64,000 nt of DNA. Origin: Burkholderia sp. SRS-W-2-2016. Lineage in GTDB: Bacteria > Pseudomonadota > Gammaproteobacteria > Burkholderiales > Burkholderiaceae. The stretch lies in assembly GCF_001931485.1 (NCBI RefSeq), contig NZ_MSDV01000034.1, positions 62,001 through 126,000 of the forward strand, written 5' to 3'. The position numbers were made by a program, and so were the translations under genes. Each line of letters opens with the position of its first letter. The stretch's first letter is position 1. This document shows positions 17,800 through 26,283 of this stretch, one piece after another. Under the pieces are notes generated by a model that was given only the letters and a program-made list of their open reading frames with translations, searched no databases and was not told the DNA's origin.

Positions 17800-18681
17800 T
17801 TATTGTTGCTTTGCAGCAGCGACCTGGGCGGCCACTTCCGCCGCGAAGTCGTCCTGCTTCTTCTCGATGCCTTCGCCGACCACGAACAGCGTGAACTTCT
17901 GCACGCTCGCGTTCGCTGCCTTCAGCATCTGTTCGATCGTCTGCTTGTCGTTCTTCACGAACGTCTGGTTCAGCAGCGACACTTCCTTCAGGTACTTCTG
18001 CACGCTACCGTCGACCATCTTCGCGACGATTTCAGCCGGCTTGCCCGATTCGGCGGCCTTCTGTTCAGCGATGCTGCGTTCCTTGGCGATCAGCTCCGCC
18101 GGCACGTCGTTCGACGACAGCGAAACCGGCTTCATTGCCGCAACGTGCATTGCGACGTCCTTGCCGACCTGCTCGTCCGCGCCGGTGTACTCGACCAGCA
18201 CGCCGATGCGCGTGCCGTGCAGGTACGCTGCCAGCTTGTTGGCGGTGTCGAAGCGCACGAAACGGCGGATCGACAGGTTTTCGCCGATCTTGCCGACCAG
18301 TGCGAGACGCACTGCGTCGACGGTCTGGCCGTCCAGCGGGAGTGCCGACAGAGCAGCGACGTCAGCCGGGTTTTGCGTTGCGACCAGCTCGGCGATCTTC
18401 TTCGAGAAAGCCAGGAAGTCGTCGTTCTTCGAGACGAAGTCGGTTTCGCAGTTCAGTTCGACCAGCGAACCAGCGTTGCCGGCGATGAACGATGCGACCA
18501 CGCCTTCAGCCGTCACGCGCGATGCAGCCTTGCTCGCCTTGTTGCCGAGCTTCACGCGCAGCAGCTCTTCAGCGCGCGCCAGATCGCCGTCGGCTTCCGT
18601 CAGCGCCTTCTTGCATTCCATCATCGGCGCGTCGGTCTTCGCGCGCAGTTCTGCAACCATGCTTGCGGTAATTGCCGCCAT
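17800..18681 (-). CDS. tsf: Elongation factor Ts
   Basis: Guanine-nucleotide exchange factor for EF-Tu. The 293 residues start MAAITASMVAELRAKTDAPMM, the conserved UBA-like domain with the TDAPMMECKKAL helix, then the EF-Tu contact core (GSLVELNCETDFVSKNDDF) and the dimerisation region. The open frame runs 40 codons upstream, but AGGAG lies six bases before the ATG at 18681, with an adjacent ATG at 18684, which fixes the start. It is co-transcribed with rpsB, separated by an intergenic terminator hairpin. Confidence 0.97.
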   Translation of the reverse strand: MAAITASMVAELRAKTDAPMMECKKALTEADGDLARAEELLRVKLGNKASKAASRVTAEGVVASFIAGNAGSLVELNCETDFVSKNDDFLAFSKKIAELVATQNPADVAALSALPLDGQTVDAVRLALVGKIGENLSIRRFVRFDTANKLAAYLHGTRIGVLVEYTGADEQVGKDVAMHVAAMKPVSLSSNDVPAELIAKERSIAEQKAAESGKPAEIVAKMVDGSVQKYLKEVSLLNQTFVKNDKQTIEQMLKAANASVQKFTLFVVGEGIEKKQDDFAAEVAAQVAAAKQQ

Positions 18682-18834
18682 CATTTGCTCCTTGGGTTCT
18701 GTCTGTGACACGCCGCCCGCACTTCGATGCCGGCGGCAGGAATTCGTTTCAGCGTTTTCGCGTAATTTTACGGACGACCTGTTGTTGCCGTCCGCCAGCA
18801 CCTTGCCAGATGCGTGTTACAAGTGTCGCGACTT

Positions 18835-18866
18835 AAAAAAAGGGGGCCTGTAGAAAGCCCCCTTTT
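18835..18866 (-). terminator. Bidirectional terminator/attenuator between rpsB and tsf
   Basis: AAAGGGGGC (18839-18847) pairs with GCCCCCTTT (18857-18865). On the minus strand the stem is followed by a run of seven T; on the plus strand by four. It lies just after the rpsB stop and before tsf, so it probably lowers tsf transcription relative to rpsB. Confidence 0.75.
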
Positions 18867-18886
18867 ATGCCGGACACTGGGCAGCC

Positions 18887-19639
18887 TTACGCTTCCGAGT
18901 TGACCTCGACGAACTCGTCGCCGTCGCCGCCGCGTGCAGCCTGGACCACTTCGTTGACCGCGTTCGCACGGCCTTCGAGGATCGCGTCGGCCACGCCTGC
19001 CGCGTACAGGGCGACTGCCTTGCTGGCGTCGTCGTTACCCGGGATCACGTAGTCCACACCTTCCGGCGAGTGGTTCGTATCGACCACGGCGATGACCGGA
19101 ATGCCGAGCTTGTTCGCTTCGGTCACGGCAATCTTGTGGTAGCCGACGTCGACGACGAAGATCGCGTCCGGAATGCCGCCCATGTCCTTCACGCCGCCGA
19201 TCGACTTCTGCAGCTTGGCCATTTCGCGTTCGAACAACAGCGCTTCCTTCTTGCTCATGCGCTCGGTTTCGCCTGCTTCCAGCGCTGCTTCCATGTCCTT
19301 CAGGCGCTTGATCGAAACCTTCAGCGTCTTGAAGTTGGTCAGCATGCCGCCGAGCCAGCGTGCGTTGACGAACGGCATACCGGCGCGCTGCGCTTCCTGG
19401 GCGATCGTGTCACGCGACTGACGCTTCGTGCCGACGAACAGGATCGTGCCACGGTTCGATGCCAGCTGACGCGCGTACTTCAGCGCGTCGTTGTACATCG
19501 GCAGCGTCTTTTCGAGGTTGATGATGTGAATCTTGTTGCGGTGACCGAAAATGAACGGAGCCATCTTCGGGTTCCAGAAGCGGGTCTGGTGACCGAAGTG
19601 GACACCTGCTTCCAGCATTTGACGCATCGTAACTGCCAT
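18887..19639 (-). CDS. rpsB: 30S ribosomal protein S2
   Basis: Small-subunit ribosomal protein needed for S1 docking. The 250 residues start MAVTMRQMLEAGVHFGHQTRFWNPKM and include IINLEKTLPMYNDALKY, NARWLGGMLTNFKTLKVSI, PDAIFVVDVGYHKIAVTEANKLGIPV and a C-terminal acidic tail. An in-frame ATG four codons upstream exists, but GGAG seven to eight bases before 19639 supports the shorter form. It is the first gene of the long minus-strand run. Confidence 0.97.
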   Translation of the reverse strand: MAVTMRQMLEAGVHFGHQTRFWNPKMAPFIFGHRNKIHIINLEKTLPMYNDALKYARQLASNRGTILFVGTKRQSRDTIAQEAQRAGMPFVNARWLGGMLTNFKTLKVSIKRLKDMEAALEAGETERMSKKEALLFEREMAKLQKSIGGVKDMGGIPDAIFVVDVGYHKIAVTEANKLGIPVIAVVDTNHSPEGVDYVIPGNDDASKAVALYAAGVADAILEGRANAVNEVVQAARGGDGDEFVEVNSEA

Positions 19640-19988
19640 GAAATTCTCCACGAGGGTTGGGTCTTAAGCCGGCTGCCGTATCGGCCGCGTCCGCCCGCAC
19701 TTTCGTGCGCTGCTGTAAAACGCGTCGACACCCTGGGTGCGCCGGCTTGCGAATTGGCTGCCTGAATCGCTACTTTGCTCGCGACACAGACAACCGAAGT
19801 GCCGCGACAAGCCGCTCCGCCCCACCTGTCATGCACGGAATGCAACGACAAGGGACAAGATCGACTTAGCCGAAGAGTATAGCACGTGACTATCGGGTGA
19901 CTCAACCTGCCGCGCCTCTCTCAAAAGCCTGCGGCAGCCGGAATATGGTGCGATAATCCCGCAATAAATCGCATTTCAGGCCCGACTC
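19640..19988. other. Divergent rpsB/map intergenic region
   Basis: This 349-bp stretch has no convincing gene. It holds the rpsB promoter described separately, an rpsB leader of about 230 bases that may carry S2 autoregulation as in other proteobacteria (inference), and a possible map -10 box GATAAT at 19952-19957 without a good -35. Confidence 0.5.
19876..19905 (-). promoter_or_regulatory. Sigma-70 promoter of the rpsB operon
   Basis: On the minus strand TTGAGT (19900-19905), an 18-bp spacer and TATACT (19876-19881) form a strong candidate promoter facing rpsB. Confidence 0.65.
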
Positions 19989-20798
19989 ATGGCTATTACG
20001 CTCAAAAACGAACACGATATCGCCCAGATGCGCGTCGCCTGCCGGCTCGCCAGCGAGGTGCTCGACTACATCACGCCGTTCGTCAAGGCCGGCGTCACGA
20101 CCGGCGAACTCGACCGCCTGTGTCACGAATACATGCTGAAGGAACAGGGCACGGTCCCGGCGCCGCTCAATTATCAGCCGCCCGGCTACCCGCCCTACCC
20201 GAAAGCCACCTGCATTTCCGTCAACGACGTGATCTGCCACGGCATTCCGGGCGACAAGGCACTGAAAAACGGCGATGCGCTGAATATCGACGTCACCGTG
20301 ATCAAGGAAGGCTACTTCGGCGACACGAGCCGTATGTTCATCGTCGGCGAAGGCTCGATCATGGCGAAGCGCCTTGTGCAGGCCACCTTCGAGTGCATGT
20401 GGCTCGGCATCGACCAGGTGCGCCCCGGCGCGCATCTCGGCGATATCGGCTATGCGATCCAGAAGCATGCGGAAGGCCTCGGCTACAGCGTGGTGCGCGA
20501 GTATTGCGGCCACGGCATCGGCACCGTGTTCCACGAAGACCCGCAAATCCTGCATTACGGCCGCCCCGGCACCGGGCTCGAACTGCAGGCGGGCATGATC
20601 TTCACGATCGAGCCGATGATCAACGCCGGTCGCCGCGATATCCGCACGATGCCCGACCAGTGGACCGTCAAGACCAAGGACCGCAGCCTGTCCGCGCAGT
20701 GGGAGCACACGGTGCTCGTCACCGAGACCGGCTACGACGTGCTGACCGTGTCGGCCGGCACGCCAGCGCGTCCGCCGCTCGTCGCGGCCACTGCCTGA
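19989..20798 (+). CDS. map: Methionine aminopeptidase, type I
   Basis: Removes the N-terminal methionine from nascent proteins. The 269 residues have the pita-bread fold: CHGIPGDKALKNGDALNIDV and YFGDTSRMF (metal Asp residues), CGHGIGTVFHEDP (metal and catalytic His), MIFTIEPMIN (Glu) and QWEHTVLVTETG (Glu). All five metal ligands are visible. It is read divergently from rpsB, a very common arrangement, and stands 31 bp before glnD. Confidence 0.97.
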   Translation: MAITLKNEHDIAQMRVACRLASEVLDYITPFVKAGVTTGELDRLCHEYMLKEQGTVPAPLNYQPPGYPPYPKATCISVNDVICHGIPGDKALKNGDALNIDVTVIKEGYFGDTSRMFIVGEGSIMAKRLVQATFECMWLGIDQVRPGAHLGDIGYAIQKHAEGLGYSVVREYCGHGIGTVFHEDPQILHYGRPGTGLELQAGMIFTIEPMINAGRRDIRTMPDQWTVKTKDRSLSAQWEHTVLVTETGYDVLTVSAGTPARPPLVAATA

Positions 20799-20829
20799 GC
20801 GCACTTCGACCCTTTTCGCCCGCCCTCCA

Positions 20830-23409
20830 ATGAGTAGCGTTCCAGCCGTTGCCCCTGCCCATGCGTCGTCGCTCAAGGCGGACTACAAAGTGGCCAAAGC
20901 CCAGTTGCTGGAACGCTTTCGCACCGCGACCAACGTCGATGCGCTGATGGCCGCGCTCGCGCGCGCCACCGATCATTCGCTGCGCGCCGCGTGGGACACC
21001 TGCGAGCTGCCGGACGATCTGGCACTCGTCGCGGTCGGCGGCTATGGGCGCGGCGAGCTCGCGCCGCATTCCGACATCGACATTCTGGTGTTGTTGCCCG
21101 ACACGCCGCTGGAGCATCTGGAAGCGCGCATCGAGCGCTTCATCAGCCTCGCGTGGGACCTCGGGCTGGAACTGGGCAGCAGCGTGCGCAGCGTGTCGCA
21201 ATGCCTCGAGGAAGCGGCCAACGACGTCACCGTGCGCACCTCGTTGCTGGAGGCGCGGCACATCACCGGCAGCACCGCGCTGTTCGACGATTTCGCTCGG
21301 CGCTACCGCGACGCGCTCGACCCGAAGGCGTTCTTCCAGGCGAAGGTGCTCGAAATGCGCCAGCGCCACGCGAAGTTCCAGGACACGCCGTACGCGCTCG
21401 AACCGAACATCAAGGAAAGCCCCGGCGGACTGCGCGATCTGCAGCTGATTCTGTGGATCACCCAGGCGGCCGACTTCGGCAGCAGCTGGCGCGAACTCGA
21501 GGCGCGCGGGCTGATCACCGAGCGCGAGGCGCGCGAACTACGCCGCAACGAGGGTTTCCTGAAATCGCTGCGCGCGCGGCTGCACGTGATTGCCGGGCGC
21601 CGCCAGGACATTCTGGTGTTCGATCTGCAAACGCCCGTTGCCGAAAGCTTCGACTACCAGCCGACCGCGACCAAGCGCGCGAGCGAACAGCTGATGCGCC
21701 GCTACTACTGGGCCGCCAAAGCCGTCACGCAGCTCGCGACGATCCTGATCCAGAACATCGAGGCGCAGCTGTTTCCGAGCACCAGCGGGATCACCCGGGT
21801 GCTGTCGGATCGCTTCGTCGAAAAACAGGGCATGCTCGAAATCGCGTCCGACGACGTGTTCCAGCGCGAGCCGAATGCGATCCTCGAAGCGTTCCTGCTG
21901 TACGAGCGCACCCCCGGCGTGAAGGGGCTGTCGGCACGCACGCTGCGGGCGATCTACAACGCCCGCGATGTGATGGACCAGCACTGGCGCCGCGATCCGG
22001 AAAACCGCCGGCTGTTCATGGAGATCATCCGGCAGCCGGCCGGCATCACCCACGCGTTCCGGCTGATGAACCAGACCAGCGTGCTCGGGCGTTATCTGCT
22101 GAACTTCCGGCGCATCGTCGGGCAGATGCAGCACGACCTGTATCACGTGTACACGGTCGATCAGCACATCCTGATGGTGCTGCGCAATCTGCGCCGCTTC
22201 GCGATCGCCGAGCATGCGCACGAATATCCGTTCTGCAGCCAGCTGATCGTGAACTTCGACCGGCCGTGGGTGCTGTACGTGGCGGCGCTGTTCCACGACA
22301 TCGCGAAAGGCCGCGGCGGCGATCACTCGACGCTCGGCATGGCCGACGCGCGCCGCTTCTGCCGGCAGCACGGGATCGAAGGCGAGGACGGCGAGCTGGT
22401 CGTGTGGCTCGTGCAGCAGCACCTGACGATGAGCCAGGTCGCTCAGAAGCAGGACACCAGCGACCCCGAAGTGATCAAGCGCTTCGCCGAGCTGGTCGGC
22501 ACCGAACGCCGCCTGACCGCGCTGTACCTGCTGACGGTCGCCGATATCCGCGGCACCAGCCCGAAGGTCTGGAACACGTGGAAAGGCAAGCTGCTCGAGG
22601 ACCTGTATCGCTCGACGCTCGCCGTGCTCGGCGGCGCCACGCCCGATACCCATTCGGAACTGAAGTCGCGCCAGGAAGAGGCGCTCGCGCTGCTGCGCCT
22701 CGAAACCGTGCCGGAAGGCGCGCAACGGGCGCTGTGGGACAAGCTCGACGTCGGTTACTTCCTGCGCCACGACGCGGCGGACATCGCGTGGCAAACTCGC
22801 GTGCTGTACCGCCACGTCGAAACCCCGACGCCGCTCGTGCGCGCGCGGCCATCGCCGATCGGCGAGGCGCTGCAGGTACTGGTCTACGTGAAGGATCAGC
22901 CGGATCTGTTCGCGGGCATCTGCGCGTATTTCGACCGCAACGGGCTGTCGGTGCTCGATGCGCGCGTCAGCACGACGCGTCACGGCTACGCGCTCGACAA
23001 TTTCCTCGTCGCGCACACCGAACAGGACGTGCACTACCGCGACATCGCCAATCTGGTCGAGCAGGAGCTCACCGCTCGCCTCGCCGGCCACGGCACGCTG
23101 CTGCCGGGTCCGTCGAAGGGCCGGCTGTCAAGGCTGTCGCGCACCTTCCCGATCACGCCGCGCGTCGACCTGCGGGCCGACGAGCGCGGCCAATACTACA
23201 TCCTGTCCGTGTCGGCGAACGACCGGCCGGGCCTTCTTTATTCGATCGCGCGCGTGCTGGCCGAGCACCGGGTCGGCGTCGCTTCGGCGCGGATCAATAC
23301 GCTCGGCGAACGCGTCGAGGACGTGTTCCTGCTCGAGGGACACAGCCTGTCGGACAACCGCCTGCAAATCCAGGTCGAAACCGAACTGCTGCGCGCGATC
23401 GCAGTGTGA
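20830..23409 (+). CDS. glnD: Bifunctional PII uridylyltransferase/uridylyl-removing enzyme
   Basis: Primary nitrogen sensor: uridylylates PII when glutamine is low and removes UMP when it is high. The 859 residues show the nucleotidyltransferase motif GGYGRGELAPHSDIDI at about 70-84. The HD phosphohydrolase motif LFHDIAKGRGGDHS lies near 487. Two C-terminal ACT domains bind glutamine (YVKDQPDLFAGICAYFDRNG near 680, SANDRPGLLYSIARVL near 800). Length agrees with the family. Confidence 0.97.
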   Translation: MSSVPAVAPAHASSLKADYKVAKAQLLERFRTATNVDALMAALARATDHSLRAAWDTCELPDDLALVAVGGYGRGELAPHSDIDILVLLPDTPLEHLEARIERFISLAWDLGLELGSSVRSVSQCLEEAANDVTVRTSLLEARHITGSTALFDDFARRYRDALDPKAFFQAKVLEMRQRHAKFQDTPYALEPNIKESPGGLRDLQLILWITQAADFGSSWRELEARGLITEREARELRRNEGFLKSLRARLHVIAGRRQDILVFDLQTPVAESFDYQPTATKRASEQLMRRYYWAAKAVTQLATILIQNIEAQLFPSTSGITRVLSDRFVEKQGMLEIASDDVFQREPNAILEAFLLYERTPGVKGLSARTLRAIYNARDVMDQHWRRDPENRRLFMEIIRQPAGITHAFRLMNQTSVLGRYLLNFRRIVGQMQHDLYHVYTVDQHILMVLRNLRRFAIAEHAHEYPFCSQLIVNFDRPWVLYVAALFHDIAKGRGGDHSTLGMADARRFCRQHGIEGEDGELVVWLVQQHLTMSQVAQKQDTSDPEVIKRFAELVGTERRLTALYLLTVADIRGTSPKVWNTWKGKLLEDLYRSTLAVLGGATPDTHSELKSRQEEALALLRLETVPEGAQRALWDKLDVGYFLRHDAADIAWQTRVLYRHVETPTPLVRARPSPIGEALQVLVYVKDQPDLFAGICAYFDRNGLSVLDARVSTTRHGYALDNFLVAHTEQDVHYRDIANLVEQELTARLAGHGTLLPGPSKGRLSRLSRTFPITPRVDLRADERGQYYILSVSANDRPGLLYSIARVLAEHRVGVASARINTLGERVEDVFLLEGHSLSDNRLQIQVETELLRAIAV

Positions 23410-23416
23410 GCTTTTC

Positions 23417-25609
23417 ATGCGAATCAAATTAACAGCCAAGCATCCGCGGCCGGCCTCGTCCGAACGCGCCCCTGTCCGTTCCGGCAGCGCGTCCGCGCGT
23501 AAGCCGACCCGCCCGGTGCGGCCGAAAGCGCCGGAGTCCGGTGCGGCTCGCGAAGGTGGCGTCGCGGGCGGTGGTGCCGGTAAGCGGCCGGTTGGTGCGA
23601 AGCCGACGGGTGCGGGTGCGCCGCGTCGCTTTGAAAGTGGCGGCGAGCGTGGGGAGCGCGGGTTCGGCGGCGAGCGCGGCGGTGAGCGTGGGCCGCGCCG
23701 TGAAGGTGGCGAGCGCGGCGAACGGCCGGCGCGTCGCTTTGAGGGCGCTGGCGAGCGTGGTGAACGTGCGCCGCGTCGTGAGTTCGGTGATCGTGCGGAA
23801 CGCGCGCCGCGTCGGGAATTCGGTGATCGCACAGAACGTGCACCCCGCCGCTTTGAAGGTAGCGGTGAGCGTGGCGAACGTGCTCCGCGTCGCGAATTCG
23901 GTGATCGCACAGAACGCGCGCCCCGTCGCTTTGAGGGTGGCGGCGACCGCACGGAACGTGCGCCGCGTCGTTTTGAAGGCACGAGCGAACGTGGTGAGCG
24001 CGCGCCGCGCCGCGAATTCGGCGATCGCCCGGAACGCGCACCCCGCCGCTTCGAAGGCAACAGTGAGCGTGGCGAACGTGCTCCGCGTCGTGAATTCGGT
24101 GATCGCACAGAACGCGCGCCCCGTCGCTTTGAAGGCGGCAGTGAGCGTGGCGAACGTGCTCCGCGTCGAGAATTCGGTGATCGCACGGAACGCGCACCCC
24201 GCAGCTTTGAAGGTGGCGGTGAGCGTGGTGAGCGCGCTCCGCGTCGTGAGTTCGGTGATCGCGCAGAACGCGCGCCCCGTCGCTTTGAAGGCGGCAGTGA
24301 GCGTGGCGAACGTGCTCCGCGTCGTGAGTTCGGCGATCGTGCAGAACGTGCACCCCGCCGCTTTGAAGGCAGCAGTGAGCGTGGCGAACGTGCTCCGCGT
24401 CGTGAATTCGGTGATCGCACGGAACGCGCACCCCGCCGCTTCGAAGGCAACAGTGAGCGTGGCGAACGCGCTCCGCGTCGTGAGTTCGGCGATCGTCCGG
24501 AACGAGCACCCCGCCGCTTTGAAGGCAGCAGTGAGCGTGGCGAACGTGCTCCGCGTCGTGAATTCGGCGACCGCACGGAACGTGCGCCGCGTCGTTTTGA
24601 AGGCACGAGCGAGCGTGGCGAACGCGCTCCGCGTCGTGAGTTCGGCGATCGTCCTGAACGCGCACCCCGCCGTTTTGAAGGCAGCAGTGAGCGTGGTGAC
24701 CGTGCGCCGCGCCGCGAATTCAGCGACCGCGCAGAACGCGCACCCCGCCGCGAATTCGACGACCGCCCCGCACGCACCGCCAAACCGCGCGCCGAAGCGC
24801 CCGACACCGCGATTGAAACCCCGCGCCCGCGCCGCGACCAGGAAGACGCGCCCGGCATGCTGCGGCTGTCGAAGCTGATGTCCAAGCTCGGCCTGTGCTC
24901 GCGCCGCGAAGCCGACGAATGGATCGAGAAAGGCTGGGTGATGGTCGACGGCGAACGCGTCGATACGCTCGGCACCAAGGTGTTCCCGGATCAGCGCATC
25001 GACATCGACCCGGCCGCCGAAGCCGCGCAGTCGAGCCAGGTGACGGTGCTGATCCACAAGCCGGTCGGCCTCGTGTCGGGCCAGGCGGAAGACGGCTATC
25101 AGCCGGCCATCACGCTGGTCACGCCGGAAAACCGCTGGGAAGGCGACCAGTCGGGCATCCGTTTCGCGGCCTCGCATCTGCGTCAGCTCGCGCCGGCCGG
25201 CCGTCTGGACATCGATTCGACCGGCCTGCTGGTGTTGACGCAGGATGGCCGCATCGCGAAGCAGCTGATCGGCGGTCATTCTGAGGTCGACAAGGAGTAT
25301 CTGGTGCGCGTCGCCTATGGCGAGCACACGGTCGACGTCGAAAGCCACTTCCCGGCCGACAAGCTCGCGCTGCTGTGCCACGGCCTGACGCTCGACGACG
25401 TCCAGCTCAAACCCGCGCAGGTCAACTGGCAAAACGGCGAGCAGCTGCGTTTCGTGCTGCGCGAAGGCCGCAAGCGCCAGATCCGTCGCATGTGCGAGCT
25501 GGTCGGCCTCGAAGTGGTCGGCCTGAAGCGCGTGCGGATGGGTCGCGTGACGCTCGGCGCGTTGCCGCCGGGTCAGTGGCGCTATCTGTCGGAAGACGAA
25601 GCGTTCTGA
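23417..25609 (+). CDS. rluB: 23S rRNA pseudouridine synthase (RluB type) with a giant repetitive N-terminal region
   Basis: Predicted to make a pseudouridine in 23S rRNA helix 89 (E. coli RluB family). The catalytic part is the last 250 residues: an S4 RNA-binding domain (RLSKLMSKLGLCSRREADEW, about 480-500), GRLDIDSTGLLVLTQDG with the catalytic Asp near 598, and a C-terminal block (REGRKRQIRRMCELVGLEV). The first 460 residues of 730 are Arg/Gly/Glu-rich and predicted disordered, with about a dozen 26-residue units resembling ERGERAPRREFGDRTERAPR. Start ATG 23417 has GTGAG seven bases upstream and follows glnD by 7 bp. The repeat region is far longer than in E. coli RluB, which has only a short charged extension. 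Confidence 0.9.
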   Translation: MRIKLTAKHPRPASSERAPVRSGSASARKPTRPVRPKAPESGAAREGGVAGGGAGKRPVGAKPTGAGAPRRFESGGERGERGFGGERGGERGPRREGGERGERPARRFEGAGERGERAPRREFGDRAERAPRREFGDRTERAPRRFEGSGERGERAPRREFGDRTERAPRRFEGGGDRTERAPRRFEGTSERGERAPRREFGDRPERAPRRFEGNSERGERAPRREFGDRTERAPRRFEGGSERGERAPRREFGDRTERAPRSFEGGGERGERAPRREFGDRAERAPRRFEGGSERGERAPRREFGDRAERAPRRFEGSSERGERAPRREFGDRTERAPRRFEGNSERGERAPRREFGDRPERAPRRFEGSSERGERAPRREFGDRTERAPRRFEGTSERGERAPRREFGDRPERAPRRFEGSSERGDRAPRREFSDRAERAPRREFDDRPARTAKPRAEAPDTAIETPRPRRDQEDAPGMLRLSKLMSKLGLCSRREADEWIEKGWVMVDGERVDTLGTKVFPDQRIDIDPAAEAAQSSQVTVLIHKPVGLVSGQAEDGYQPAITLVTPENRWEGDQSGIRFAASHLRQLAPAGRLDIDSTGLLVLTQDGRIAKQLIGGHSEVDKEYLVRVAYGEHTVDVESHFPADKLALLCHGLTLDDVQLKPAQVNWQNGEQLRFVLREGRKRQIRRMCELVGLEVVGLKRVRMGRVTLGALPPGQWRYLSEDEAF
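23611..24774 (+). repeat. 78-bp in-frame minisatellite inside rluB
   Basis: Successive GAATTC-containing anchors at 23816, 23894, 24014, 24092 and 24170 are spaced 78, 120, 78 and 78 bp; the 120 is one unit plus a 42-bp partial unit. Each unit encodes 26 residues. The regular part starts near 23727, and the first about 115 bp are degenerate. I count about 12-13 RRFEG and 14 RREF(G/S/D)D blocks in the translation. Confidence 0.9.
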
Positions 25610-25669
25610 TGCTCTGACGTCCGAACACTGCGCCGGCTCCGCGTGAGCCGGCGCGCTGCGGCTTCAATC

Positions 25670-25707
25670 AATAAAAAAACCCACGCATGAGCGTGGGTTT
25701 TTTTATT
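25670..25707. terminator. Bidirectional terminator between rluB and def
   Basis: AATAAAAAAACCCACGC (25670-25686), loop ATGA and its perfect complement (25691-25707) make a 17-bp stem with a run of seven T on either strand. It serves both convergent genes. A second GC-rich hairpin (CGCCGGCTC/GAGCCGGCG) lies just upstream. Confidence 0.9.
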
Positions 25708-25749
25708 GCCACCGGCACGGCGCGTCGCGCGTGCCACAACCAAGCCAGA

Positions 25750-26283
25750 TCAATCGTCGCTATTCGGATCCAGATCCGGGAACAGGATCTCGGTAAAGCC
25801 GAACTTCGAGAAATCGGTGATCCGCATCGGATACAGCTTGCCGATCAGGTGATCGCATTCGTGCTGCACGACGCGCGCGTGAAAGCCCTCGGCGACCCGC
25901 TCGATCGCATTGCCGAACTGGTCGAAGCCGTGATAGCGGATCATCGAAAACCGGTTCACCGCGCCGCGCAGCCCCGGCACCGACAGACAACCCTCCCAGC
26001 CCTCTTCCATGTCCTGCGACACCGGCGTGATGGTCGGATTGATCAGCACCGTTTCCGGCACCGACGGCGCGTCCGGATAGCGGTCGTTCGAGCCGAAGCC
26101 GAAGATCACCACCTGCAGATCGACGCCGATCTGCGGCGCCGCGAGTCCCGCGCCGTTCGCGTGGTGCATCGTCTCGAACATGTCCTTCACCAGCTGATGC
26201 AACTCGGGCGTATCGAAGTGATCGACCGGTTTGGCGATTTGCAGCAGGCGCGGATCGCCCATCTTCAGAATGTCGTGAATCAT
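25750..26283 (-). CDS. def: Peptide deformylase
   Basis: Removes the formyl group from nascent N-formylmethionine; an Fe(II) enzyme. The 177 residues carry all three motifs: GAGLAAPQIG (44-53), EGCLSVP (metal Cys99) and HECDHL (metal His, 141-146). A GGAGG lies upstream of the ATG, which overlaps the ligA stop by four bases. The usual partner fmt is absent here; being coupled to ligA instead suggests a duplicate def copy elsewhere in the genome (inference). Confidence 0.96.
   Translation of the reverse strand: MIHDILKMGDPRLLQIAKPVDHFDTPELHQLVKDMFETMHHANGAGLAAPQIGVDLQVVIFGFGSNDRYPDAPSVPETVLINPTITPVSQDMEEGWEGCLSVPGLRGAVNRFSMIRYHGFDQFGNAIERVAEGFHARVVQHECDHLIGKLYPMRITDFSKFGFTEILFPDLDPNSDD

Noticed and set aside
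23611..24774. CRISPR array
   Set aside because: The repeats are contiguous with no unique spacers, encode protein in frame, and no cas genes are nearby.
23128..24978. Long Arg/Ser-rich minus-strand frame (and other long frames) over the rluB repeats
   Set aside because: The 78-bp unit lacks stop codons in several frames, so every frame stays open. Only the plus-strand frame joins to a real enzyme domain.
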